A stretch of DNA of 64,000 bases from CALBJU01 sp965247125. Lineage in GTDB: Bacteria; Bacteroidota; Rhodothermia; Rhodothermales; UBA10348. The notes below the pieces were generated by a model. The model had not been told where the DNA came from, did no database searches, and saw nothing but the letters and a program-made list of their open reading frames with translations. Location: NCBI GenBank assembly GCA_965247125.1, contig CBDFGO010000002.1, forward strand, positions 62,001 to 126,000. Reading direction: 5' to 3'. A program made the translations under genes and the position numbers. This document shows positions 16,620-24,073 of the stretch, piece after piece; the stretch's first letter is position 1; each line of letters starts with the position of its first letter.

Positions 16620-16968
16620 TGTCCAACCCGTGGATATCTCCGCTATAAACTAGTCCTGCGTCTGATTTAGACCATATGCGGGACACCCTTTTTTCCGGAC
16701 TGCGTAGCAAATACGAATCAACAATCCAGCCTTCCCCTCGAGGGAGGTTTGCTGAACGGAGGTGTCCAACTACCTCGAACCGGCGAACCTTTTCAACTTC
16801 TCTCTTACGGAGAATCTCATAGTCCCATCTATTTCCGACCTCAAGTGGCCGTAGTTCACCGGGTACAGGCCGGTTAATGCACATCAGCTCTTGCTCCACC
16901 TCTACCGCGGATGTGTCACAGGCCAGTTGAAGACAGGACAGAAGCAGTAGGTAACAAACAGGTTTCAA
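16620..16968 (-). pseudogene. N-terminal part of a lipoprotein, truncated by the IS110 fragment
   Basis: It starts MKPVCYLLLLSCLQLACDTS, a lipoprotein signal with lipobox LQLAC. The mature part has INRPVPGELRPLEVGNRWDY, then EILRKREVEKVRRFEVVGHL. The form (..L..G..W.Y.......) is that of small outer-membrane-facing lipoproteins that often close with repeated strands. About 116 residues remain before the junction with the IS110 fragment at 16619; the C-terminus is gone. It appears to be the edge of the ancestral chromosome next to the cassette array. Confidence 0.6.
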
Positions 16969-17409
16969 TTGGAAAACATTTTGCTCTGGAAAGAGCGTGA
17001 AGACTAAGCATGAGGGAATTCAAGTATGTAGGTCCAAAGTCACATATCCAACCGAGAAACATAACATTTACTCTACGGATTGGAGATTTAGGAATTCTCC
17101 AAATTGAGTTTGATTAGTAGAGGATTAAGTGTAACCACTACAAGAGTTTAGAGCAATAGGCAATATTGCTCGATCTGGCTTGAGGTGCGTTTCTCCAATC
17201 CACATATCATCCATCGGCATATCAGCGATCCGCATATCATCTTCTTGATATTTGCGTACCTCGGCATTTAATTACTGCCTAGGATTCAATGACCGATAGC
17301 GCCAAAACCTCATTGGGAGGAAAGCTGACAAAACGTCACCAATTACGTCATCTTATAAATACAAGAATCCCTATATCATTGTATGACAACAACATAGGGA
17401 TTCCACTTG
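16969..17409. other. Intergenic stretch with three 15-bp-spaced repeats
   Basis: No gene was seen. CATATCA occurs three times at exact 15-base spacing (17203, 17218, 17233) within a short imperfect tandem repeat. It may be regulatory or simply low-complexity. Confidence 0.4.
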
Positions 17410-17499
17410 CGGAGAGAGAGGGATTCGAACCCTCGATACGATTTCAAACCGTATACTCGCTTTCCAGGCGAGCTCCTTCAGCCACTCGGACACCTCTCC
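17410..17499 (-). tRNA. tRNA-Ser (GGA)
   Basis: A 90-base tRNA on the minus strand. The acceptor stem GGAGAGG pairs with TCTCTCC plus discriminator G. The D arm is in GTCCGAGTGGCTGAAGG, the anticodon stem-loop is CTCGCCTGGAAAGCGAG with anticodon GGA, a long variable arm (TATACGGTTTGAAATCGTAT) marks a class II tRNA, and the T arm is GAGGGTTCGAATCCCTC. CCA is not encoded. Confidence 0.95.
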
Positions 17500-17590
17500 A
17501 AAAATAATTATTCGCACCTAATGCGCCCTGGGCGCGCTTGTTTCTCCTCTTTGGTGCAGGCACGGTGAATCTTGGTCCGAGGATCCAAAA

Positions 17591-18160
17591 TCACACTTCC
17601 ATAATTTCGGCTTGCTTGTGCTCCAATAAGGATTCAATTCTTTGAACGTGATCATCGGTCATCTTCTGAAGCTGATCCTCCGCCTCGTATCGCATGTCTT
17701 CCTGGAGATTTTCGTCGGTCTGCGTCGTCTTGATGTGGTCCTTTGAGTGACGACGCACGTTTCGGACCGCCACTTTGGCGTCTTCACCCTTCGTCCGGGC
17801 GGCTTTCACCAGGTCATGACGGCGTTCTTCGGAGAGGGGAGGAACAGGAAGGCGGATGAGGCCCCCGTCGTTGGAGGGGTTCAGGCCGAGATTGGCAGCG
17901 AGAATAGCTTTCTCGATCTCTGCCAGTGCTGACGTGTCCCATGGTTGCACTACCAGTAAATCGGGCTGCGGAGCACTGATGCTGGCCATTTGACTGAGCG
18001 GCGTGATCGCTCCGTAATAGTCCACGCGCACGTTTTCCAGCATACTGGGAGTCGCACGACCGGCGCGAATTGCCATGAGTTCGTGTCTGAGGTGTTCGAT
18101 GCTTTTATCCATATGCTCGGACGCATCGATGAGAATGAGTTCAAGATCTTCGTGTATCAT
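17591..18160 (-). CDS. frr: Ribosome recycling factor
   Basis: A 189-residue cytoplasmic protein that, with EF-G, splits post-termination ribosomes. The family layout is clear: the N-terminal helix (MDKSIEHLRHELMAIRAGRA) followed by TPSMLENVRVDYYGAITPLS, then the hinge and LSEERRHDLVKAARTKGEDA, and KVAVRNVRRHSKDHIK. The family length is about 185. It is the last gene of the minus-strand run pyrH-frr, 27 bases after pyrH, the usual bacterial pairing. The ATG opens the expected N-terminus. Confidence 0.97.
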   Translation of the reverse strand: MIHEDLELILIDASEHMDKSIEHLRHELMAIRAGRATPSMLENVRVDYYGAITPLSQMASISAPQPDLLVVQPWDTSALAEIEKAILAANLGLNPSNDGGLIRLPVPPLSEERRHDLVKAARTKGEDAKVAVRNVRRHSKDHIKTTQTDENLQEDMRYEAEDQLQKMTDDHVQRIESLLEHKQAEIMEV

Positions 18161-18187
18161 GACGGTAACAAGGTGTTGATGCCGGGG

Positions 18188-18943
18188 TCAGGCGTCGGCA
18201 GTTTCGGCTTCGCCCCAGTGCACGAGCGTCCCGACAGATTCGCCACTTACGATTCTGTTCAGGTTTCCGGCTGTGTCCATGTTGAATATGATGATCGGCA
18301 TCGAGGACTCTTTGCAGAGCGTAAAAGCCGTCATGTCCATGACCCGGAGATTGCGAGATATAATTTCGTCACCTCCAATGGAATCGTACTTGACGGCATT
18401 CGAATCTTTTTCTGGATCGGCGGAATATACCCCGTCGACGCGTGTGCCTTTGAGGATTACCTCCGCATCAATTTCGAGTGCGCGAAGTGCGGCAGCGGTG
18501 TCAGTCGTGAAGTAGGGATTGCCCGTACCGGCACCAAAAATAACGACACGACGTTTTTCGAGGTGACGAATGGCCCTGCGCCGGATAAACGGTTCGGCAA
18601 TTTCATCCATATTGAGGCTCGACTGCAGTCGCGTGTGGACGCCATGCTGCTCAAGCGCATCCTGGAGCGCCATGGCGTTTATCATTGTTGCCAGCATGCC
18701 CATGTAATCCGCATGAGAGCGGGTCATGCCCTTGGTGGCGTTGTTCACACCCCGAAAGATATTTCCACCTCCTATCACTATGGCGATCTCCACGCCCGCA
18801 TCGACTACTTCTTTCACCTCTTGGGCGTACACAGCCAGAATCTTTTCATCGATTCCGTAGGACTTCTCTCCCAGGAGTGATTCACCGCTCAATTTGAGCA
18901 GAATTCGTCTGTAGCTACGGCCGTTTCGGGATGAATCGTTCAC
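18188..18943 (-). CDS. pyrH: UMP kinase
   Basis: A 251-residue amino-acid-kinase-family enzyme, UMP + ATP to UDP + ADP, in pyrimidine nucleotide synthesis. Visible motifs are RRILLKLSGESLLG near the N-terminus, IVIGGGNIFRG, the UMP-binding ADYMGMLATMINAMALQDAL, and FGAGTGNPYFTTDTAAALRA. The start is GTG, giving about 10 residues before the RRILLKLSGE core. That GTG shares GTGA with the stop of the small upstream frame at 18940-19203. It lies in the order tsf...pyrH-frr typical of many bacteria. Confidence 0.97.
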   Translation of the reverse strand: MNDSSRNGRSYRRILLKLSGESLLGEKSYGIDEKILAVYAQEVKEVVDAGVEIAIVIGGGNIFRGVNNATKGMTRSHADYMGMLATMINAMALQDALEQHGVHTRLQSSLNMDEIAEPFIRRRAIRHLEKRRVVIFGAGTGNPYFTTDTAAALRALEIDAEVILKGTRVDGVYSADPEKDSNAVKYDSIGGDEIISRNLRVMDMTAFTLCKESSMPIIIFNMDTAGNLNRIVSGESVGTLVHWGEAETADA

Positions 18944-19203
18944 AATTTCAGGCTTGAGGAAGTGACATTTAAAAATCGAGGAAAGCTACCATTAAGTTCG
19001 GTGTGGATCAATTGGAACTCGTCGACACCGTCTTCAAAGAATACGTCGAGTGCCGTCCGAAGCTCTTTTCGCAATTGGTCTGGGTTCTTCGTACCGTGCC
19101 ATCTGTGAAGGGGATAAAGAGTTGGGGTGGCGAGAGGGGGCGCCTTTACACATCCGTTTAACTCATATTTGATACTGAAATGGATTCCAATTTTTTCAAA
19201 CAC
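18940..19203 (-). CDS. Doubtful small ORF overlapping the pyrH start
   Basis: A frame of up to 87 residues ending in a TGA that overlaps the pyrH GTG by four bases (GTGA), an arrangement seen in translational coupling. The second half looks protein-like (HRWHGTKNPDQLRKELRTAL, DVFFEDGVDEFQLIHTELNG), while the first part is unconvincing and overlaps the start of the divergent gene at 19180. No family recognised. It may instead be the pyrH leader. Confidence 0.3.
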   Translation of the reverse strand: MFEKIGIHFSIKYELNGCVKAPPLATPTLYPLHRWHGTKNPDQLRKELRTALDVFFEDGVDEFQLIHTELNGSFPRFLNVTSSSLKL

Positions 19204-19581
19204 ACCCTCATCGGGGCCGTTGCGTTTTTCATCCTGGGCTATTTGATCTACGGGCTGGCCCTGGTAGGCTACTTTGGAGATAACATGTCGGGAGGCGGAG
19301 GCAACGAAGCGTCTTACTGGTGGGCCCTGGTCCTGTCACAAGTGGGACTCGGAGCGATTGTCGCGACCGTTCTTGGCGCCGGCAGCGCGCGTGATTTTGC
19401 GAGCGGGGCGAAAGCGGCGGGCATGGTAGGAATTATGTATGGCCTGGCCGTATCGTTCGATCTGCTCGCAACCACAACGATGTTCAATTCCACGACACCA
19501 GCCGTGGTGATGGTCCTGACCGAAGCCGTAAGGTTCGCAGTTGCGGGAGGAATAGTGGCGATGATGATGGGAAAAGACTGA
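19180..19581 (+). CDS. Small four-helix membrane protein
   Basis: A 133-residue integral membrane protein of unknown function. Four hydrophobic segments are visible: about residues 9-30 (LIGAVAFFILGYLIYGLALV), 47-66 (WALVLSQVGLGAIVATVLGA), 78-97 (AAGMVGIMYGLAVSFDLLAT) and 105-128. The first loop is Gly-rich (DNMSGGGGNE). It is monocistronic, followed by a strong terminator 26 bases after the stop. Similar small membrane proteins are scattered in Bacteroidota-like genomes. Confidence 0.75.
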   Translation: MDSNFFKHTLIGAVAFFILGYLIYGLALVGYFGDNMSGGGGNEASYWWALVLSQVGLGAIVATVLGAGSARDFASGAKAAGMVGIMYGLAVSFDLLATTTMFNSTTPAVVMVLTEAVRFAVAGGIVAMMMGKD

Positions 19582-19607
19582 TATCAGTCGGCCCGAAAAG
19601 TAAGTTT

Positions 19608-19638
19608 AAGGGCGATCCGGCCGTACCGGATCGCCCTT
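19608..19638 (+). terminator. Rho-independent terminator after the membrane gene
   Basis: A 13-bp perfect stem, AAGGGCGATCCGG with CCGGATCGCCCTT, loop CCGTA, followed by ATTC. Strong hairpin with a weak T tract. Confidence 0.8.
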
Positions 19639-19707
19639 ATTCAAATCAGGACGAATGAGTCCCTTTCTTCGATTCACGGAACGAGTACACGAATCTGGAC
19701 TAGAGAA

Positions 19708-20001
19708 ATGGAAAAGGAAATCAAAGAGATCAACGTTATCTCGGCTGCAAACATCTTGGGTGTCATCCAATTTGCGATGGGAATCTTCATCGGATTCTTC
19801 TACTTTCTGATTTCGCTGGCAATGCCTGCTGAGGTGTTCGAGGAGGTGCCCTGGATGCGGTACATGTTTGGGGTGGGATCGCTCGTGTTCATGCCCATTA
19901 TGACTGGTGTAATGGGATGGCTATCAGGAGCCGTGAGCAGTCTCATCTACAATCTTGTCGCCGACCGGATCGGCGGAATCAAGCTTCGTTTCGCCGAATG
20001 A
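19708..20001 (+). CDS. Small membrane protein (DUF3566-like ending)
   Basis: A 97-residue protein with two hydrophobic segments, about residues 16-38 (NILGVIQFAMGIFIGFFYFL) and 56-78 (FGVGSLVFMPIMTGVMGWLS). It ends SSLIYNLVADRIGGIKLRFA, where the pattern YN..A..IGGI.. recalls the end of small DUF3566-type transmembrane proteins. The function is unknown. It is monocistronic; its terminator is shared with tsf, which converges from the right. Confidence 0.7.
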   Translation: MEKEIKEINVISAANILGVIQFAMGIFIGFFYFLISLAMPAEVFEEVPWMRYMFGVGSLVFMPIMTGVMGWLSGAVSSLIYNLVADRIGGIKLRFAE

Positions 20002-20050
20002 TGAGCGAGGCGCAAGTCTCAAGATGCAATCACATTCAATCCAATTTAAA

Positions 20051-20082
20051 AAAGGCGGGCTCGCATACGCGGGCCCGCCTTT
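20051..20082. terminator. Bidirectional terminator between a membrane gene and tsf
   Basis: AAAGGCGGGC paired with GCCCGCCTTT, with A-runs on the left and T-runs on the right, so it can work in both directions for the converging genes. Confidence 0.85.
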
Positions 20083-20106
20083 CAATAATTCAGCGTATTT
20101 TTACTC

Positions 20107-20937
20107 TCAGCCGCCCAGGCCAAAGCGAATAAAAGTCTTCACTTCAGCCTCAGCTGCTTTCAGCATCTGGTCGACCGTCATGGAAGAGTCCTTTACAAAG
20201 GGCTGCTCCAGAAGGACGTTGTCTTTGAAGTAGCGCTCCAGTTTACCCTGGGAAATGCGATCGATGATCTGCTCGGGCTTGCCTTCTTCGCGAGCCTGAT
20301 CGGCTGCGATCTTCATCTCCTTGTCCTGCACCTCCTGAGAAATCTCGTCGCGATTGGTGGACAGAGGATTCAACGCAGCTACCTGCATGGCGACGTCGCG
20401 TCCCGTGTTTTCGAGATTTCCGTCACCGGCAATGTCTACAAGAACACCCAGACGTGAGCCAGGGTGGATGTATGAAACAACCTTGCCGTTTTCGCTGGTC
20501 AATACAGCTGTGCGGCGCACATCAATTTTCTCACCGATCTTGCCGGTCATTTCGACCAACGCGTCTGCGACGCTTCGACCTGAGGAGGTCGTAGCACCCA
20601 TGAACGCCTCTCGATCTGCCGGCAGCTCCGAAAGAACGATGGCCGCGAGTCCGGATGAAAAAGTTTGAAACTCCTCGTTGCGGGCCACGAAATCGGTTTC
20701 GCAATTAATCTCAACCAGGATCGCAGTGGCACCATCTTCGGTTGTGCCCGTCGCAATGACTCCTTCCTTGGCCTCACGATCGGCTCTTTTAGCGGCTACT
20801 TTCTGCCCCTGCGTACGCAAGAGGTCGATAGCGGCATCGAAATCTCCATTGGCTTCGACGAGCGCTCTTTTACAATCCATCATGCCGACGCCGGTTACGT
20901 CGCGCAATTTTTTAACATCTGCAGCAGATATTGACAT
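20107..20937 (-). CDS. tsf: Elongation factor Ts
   Basis: A 276-residue guanine-nucleotide exchange factor for EF-Tu. The N-terminal UBA-like domain has ADVKKLRDVTGVGMMDCKRA followed by LVEANGDFDAAIDLLRTQGQ; the core signature is TTEDGATAILVEINCETDFV ARNEEF. The start is placed at MSISAADV, where the family begins; a Met nine residues upstream would add MKTKTHSWI, which does not look like family sequence. It is encoded 83 bases downstream of rpsB, the nearly universal rpsB-tsf pair. Confidence 0.97.
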   Translation of the reverse strand: MSISAADVKKLRDVTGVGMMDCKRALVEANGDFDAAIDLLRTQGQKVAAKRADREAKEGVIATGTTEDGATAILVEINCETDFVARNEEFQTFSSGLAAIVLSELPADREAFMGATTSSGRSVADALVEMTGKIGEKIDVRRTAVLTSENGKVVSYIHPGSRLGVLVDIAGDGNLENTGRDVAMQVAALNPLSTNRDEISQEVQDKEMKIAADQAREEGKPEQIIDRISQGKLERYFKDNVLLEQPFVKDSSMTVDQMLKAAEAEVKTFIRFGLGG

Positions 20938-21020
20938 GATCCAACTGTGCGTTTTCGTTTTCAATAGGAGGGATTTGAGTTCCGCCGGAATAAAATGTTA
21001 CACTCTCACGAAAGGCCGAA

Positions 21021-21821
21021 TCAGGCCTTCTTTTCGGCCGCTTCTGCTTTGATTTCAGCCTTGTCCTGGGTGCGTTTTTCCTTTTCAGCCTTGGCCGTGG
21101 CGTCCGCAATTTCGCGTTCTTTCTCACCCTCCGTTACGGCAGCAGCTATAACTCCGGTAATCAGATCAATCGATTTGAGTGCATCGTCGTTGGCCGGAAT
21201 CGGAAAATCCACCACGTCGGGATCACAGTTTGTGTCCACGATGGCTATGATGGGAATTCCGAGTTTCTTGGCCTCGTTTACCGCGATGTGTTCGCGATTG
21301 ATGTCCACGATGAACAGCGCACCAGGCACTCTTGCCATTTCCTGAATACCCGACAGAACCTTCTGAAGCTTTTCACGCTCACGAGCCTTCATCAAGCGCT
21401 CTTTCTTCTTGAGCTGATCCATCGTACCGTCTTCTTCCATCTTGACGAGCTCTTCCATTCTGCGAATAGAGCGGCGAATCGTCTGGAAGTTGGTCAGCGT
21501 TCCACCAAGCCAGCGCTCCACGACGTAGGGAGAGCCCGAATCGGTGGCGTGCTTCCGGATGATGTCGCGTGCCTGCTTCTTGGTCCCGGTGAACAGAACC
21601 TTTTTACCAAGACGGCTGAAGCGAGCGACTGCATCGGCGGCTTCGTCCAGGTAGGACTGCGTGTGATTAAGATTGATGATGTGGATTCCATTGCGCTCCA
21701 TGAAGATGTGGGTGCGCATTTTCGGATTCCAGCGGCTCGTAAGGTGGCCGAAGTGGGTGCCCGCTTTCAGCAGGTCTTCGATCGACGCGCGATGCGTCGA
21801 CTGTGCTTTTTCGTTACTCAT
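21021..21821 (-). CDS. rpsB: 30S ribosomal protein S2
   Basis: A 266-residue ribosomal protein. The conserved start is SIEDLLKAGTHFGHLTSRWN PKM, followed by THIFMERNGIHIINL, FTGTKKQARDIIRKHA, YVVERWLGGTLTNFQTIRRS and PGALFIVDINREHIAVNEAK. A Lys/Ala/Glu-rich C-terminal tail (EKEKRTQDKAEIKAEAAEKK) extends past the usual S2 core. The start is MSNEKAQS, 13 residues inside the longest frame. It precedes tsf in the same transcription unit. Confidence 0.97.
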   Translation of the reverse strand: MSNEKAQSTHRASIEDLLKAGTHFGHLTSRWNPKMRTHIFMERNGIHIINLNHTQSYLDEAADAVARFSRLGKKVLFTGTKKQARDIIRKHATDSGSPYVVERWLGGTLTNFQTIRRSIRRMEELVKMEEDGTMDQLKKKERLMKAREREKLQKVLSGIQEMARVPGALFIVDINREHIAVNEAKKLGIPIIAIVDTNCDPDVVDFPIPANDDALKSIDLITGVIAAAVTEGEKEREIADATAKAEKEKRTQDKAEIKAEAAEKKA

Positions 21822-21979
21822 TAAGTAGTTCGGGTTTTTTCCGCTACACCTTTCGTCCACAAGCCGAAACCGCGAGATCGCTATCTGTTGGTCACCCCGG
21901 CATGCATCCAGGCGTATGAGAGATTAAACAGCCGTCGGCAACGCGCCGACAAGGCACAAAAACAATTCTAGCCAATATT

Positions 21980-22381
21980 CTAGCGTTTTGAGAACTGGAA
22001 GCGTTTACGCGCTTTGGGCTGCCCGTATTTTTTACGTTCAACCATGCGCGGATCCCGCGTCATGAACCCTGCATCACGCAGTGGCTTTCTCAGCTCTTCG
22101 TTTGATTTCACAAGCGCCCGGGAAATTCCGAGACGAATAGCCTCAGCCTGACCGGTCATCCCGCCGCCGTGCGCATTTACCAGAACGTCAAATTGACCAG
22201 CGGTTTCAGTTACATCAAAAGGAGACGTAACCGCGATTTGACGCCAGATAGTGGGAAAGTAGTTATTCAGTTCACGCTTGTTGATGATCACCTTTCCGGA
22301 TCCGCCCGGACGAAGGTACACGCGAGCCACTGCATTCTTGCGGCGGCCTACTGCGATGAACTGATTGAGGGCTGTTGCCAT
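21980..22381 (-). CDS. rpsI: 30S ribosomal protein S9
   Basis: A 133-residue S9 with the family start FIAVGRRKNAVARVYLRPG and ending in the invariant KARKRFQFSKR, the tail that reaches the ribosomal P site. The Gly-rich segment VNAHGGGMTGQAEAIRLGIS is also diagnostic. It follows rplM by 35 bases, the conserved L13-S9 operon. Confidence 0.97.
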   Translation of the reverse strand: MATALNQFIAVGRRKNAVARVYLRPGGSGKVIINKRELNNYFPTIWRQIAVTSPFDVTETAGQFDVLVNAHGGGMTGQAEAIRLGISRALVKSNEELRKPLRDAGFMTRDPRMVERKKYGQPKARKRFQFSKR

Positions 22382-22416
22382 GATTCAGTATAAATTCAGT
22401 GTCTCTTGGAGAGCGA

Positions 22417-22860
22417 TTAAAGTTCGAGTGGCTGAGGTTGCTGCGCTTCGTGTGGGTGCGAAGTTCCGGCGTATACCTTCAGCTTGGTAAACATCTGACG
22501 GCCAAGGACGCCTTTGGGAAGCATACCCTTTACCGCATTCTGCACCAGGAAAGTGGGCTTCTTGACGCGTATTTCTTCTGGCGTGCGGACCTTTCCACCA
22601 CCCGGGTAGCCGGTGTGACGGAAATATTCCTTGTCGGTCTCTTTTTGCCCCGTGAATCGGACCTTATCCGCGTTAATAACAATGATAAAATCACCCGTAT
22701 CAACGTGGGGGGTGAAGCTGGGCTTGTGTTTGCCGCGCAAAATCGAAGCGATCTTGGAGGCAAGGCGGCCGACGACCGCATTTTCGCCATCTACGACATA
22801 CCATGTGCGCTCTACCTCGGCAGGCTTAGCACTCATCGTCTTAAAACTGTTTACGTCCAT
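22417..22860 (-). CDS. rplM: 50S ribosomal protein L13
   Basis: A 147-residue protein with the L13 landmarks RTWYVVDGENAVVGRLASKI, HTGYPGGGKVRTPEEI and AVKGMLPKGVLGRQMFTKLK VYAG. The N-terminus is MDVNSFKTMSAKPAE; the internal Met at residue 9 is an alternative start. First gene of the rplM-rpsI pair and probably of the longer minus-strand run down to frr. Confidence 0.97.
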   Translation of the reverse strand: MDVNSFKTMSAKPAEVERTWYVVDGENAVVGRLASKIASILRGKHKPSFTPHVDTGDFIIVINADKVRFTGQKETDKEYFRHTGYPGGGKVRTPEEIRVKKPTFLVQNAVKGMLPKGVLGRQMFTKLKVYAGTSHPHEAQQPQPLEL

Positions 22861-23333
22861 CGGACTCTTATTTCTGTTCGGAGATTAATCCAGTATTCGG
22901 TTTCCAGCGTGATGGATTCGCCCATCAGTGGGCGCCGGAAAAAAACGCAGACGATCAAAATACGAATGATTCCATCATTCGTCAATCGGTTTGCGTGTCA
23001 AAATGACCGCCAGAGGTGTTCAGGGCATCATTTTCGCCTCCCTGACACGCTGAAGGGCCTCAAAGGTTGACGGGTTGCTCATTCTTCCGCCAATCTTGAA
23101 ATTGGATGATGGCAAAAGCGTCCGGTTTCAGGTCGCGGGGAGCCCATTCAGGTCGTTGTCAGCCATCCAGAAGTGTACCCGCGCCTTGTGACTCATATTA
23201 AATCCTCCCGTCTGAACGCCGATACTCCGTGATACCTCCCCTCTTTGGCGCCAGTTCAGGACGACAATTGTATTGCACCTCTGGGGCATCGCGACTATAA
23301 TATTGGAAACGAACAGACGGGTCAGGCACAGTC
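22861..23333. other. rplM leader and divergent promoter region
   Basis: About 470 bases between the divergent rplM and the barrel gene. It contains a perfect 8-bp hairpin CGAATGAT-tcc-ATCATTCG at 22963-22981, about 100 bases upstream of rplM on its leader side. This could be a regulatory leader structure or a terminator for something further up. No convincing gene. Confidence 0.45.
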
Positions 23334-24017
23334 ATGAAAAGAACTTCAACCCTACTGGCAGTATTGGCCGCTACACTGCTCCTCAACCCTGTCTCTGCGC
23401 AGGATCTGGGCGTTGGTGTGAGGGTAGGATCGACGGGTATTGGTGCTGAGATAGCGTATAATCTTACGCCGAAAATCAATATTCGAGGTCATTTTTCGAC
23501 ACTCTCGCTTTCCGTAGATGAAAGTGTGTCAGACGATCCTGAAATGCGCGCTACCGGTGACGTCAAGACAGGTGCGTTCATGGCCTACCTCGATTATCAT
23601 CCGTTTCAGAACAGTTTTCGGGTGACTGCCGGCATCGGTAAAAATCTATTCGACATTTCTGGAAGTGCGATAGCCATCGAGTCTGTATGCTTCGGCGATG
23701 AAGACTCTCAAGGCGTCTGCGAAGGGAAAGTTTTTCAACCGGACAAGCTGGGGAAACTCGATTTCGGCATCTCGTACCCGTCTTCGATCCATCCATACGC
23801 TGGCATAGGATTCGGAAATCTTGGCCGCGGGACCTCCCGAGTGACATTTCTTTTCGACCTCGGAGTAATCTATTCGGGTTCACCGGAAATAGAACTCGAT
23901 AACGACGGCCTCTTTCAACCCACCACGACCTCGGAAAATGTTCAGCCACTAAATGATGGTATCGAATCGTTCGCCTGGTTCCCCGTTCTCTCCATCGGTG
24001 TTGGATTCAGGATTTAA
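23334..24017 (+). CDS. Outer-membrane beta-barrel protein
   Basis: A 227-residue protein with a 22-residue signal peptide (TLLAVLAATLLLNPVSAQ, cleavage near AQD). The mature sequence alternates as in a small barrel: LGVGVRVGSTGIGAEIAYNL, INIRGHFSTLSLSVDE, GAFMAYLDYHPFQNSFRVTA, IHPYAGIGFGN, and it ends VLSIGVGFRI, close to the aromatic C-terminal strand expected of barrels. An acidic Cys-containing loop (VCFGDEDSQGVCEG) may carry a disulphide. It is probably an eight-strand barrel in the outer membrane with an unknown role. It is followed 56 bases later by a large lipoprotein gene. Confidence 0.75.
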   Translation: MKRTSTLLAVLAATLLLNPVSAQDLGVGVRVGSTGIGAEIAYNLTPKINIRGHFSTLSLSVDESVSDDPEMRATGDVKTGAFMAYLDYHPFQNSFRVTAGIGKNLFDISGSAIAIESVCFGDEDSQGVCEGKVFQPDKLGKLDFGISYPSSIHPYAGIGFGNLGRGTSRVTFLFDLGVIYSGSPEIELDNDGLFQPTTTSENVQPLNDGIESFAWFPVLSIGVGFRI

Positions 24018-24073
24018 TCCTTCCGTCCTGATTTCGATCACTGATTTTTCAATTTCTTAAGAGAAATGATTCA

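Noticed and set aside
18940..19203. Small minus-strand frame before pyrH as a firm gene
   Set aside because: Kept only as a doubtful feature: the GTGA overlap is suggestive, but half of it has no protein-like character and it overlaps a divergent gene start.
23070..23200. Two tiny minus-strand ORFs upstream of rplM
   Set aside because: About 20 codons each, no conservation evidence; could be leader peptides but cannot be supported.
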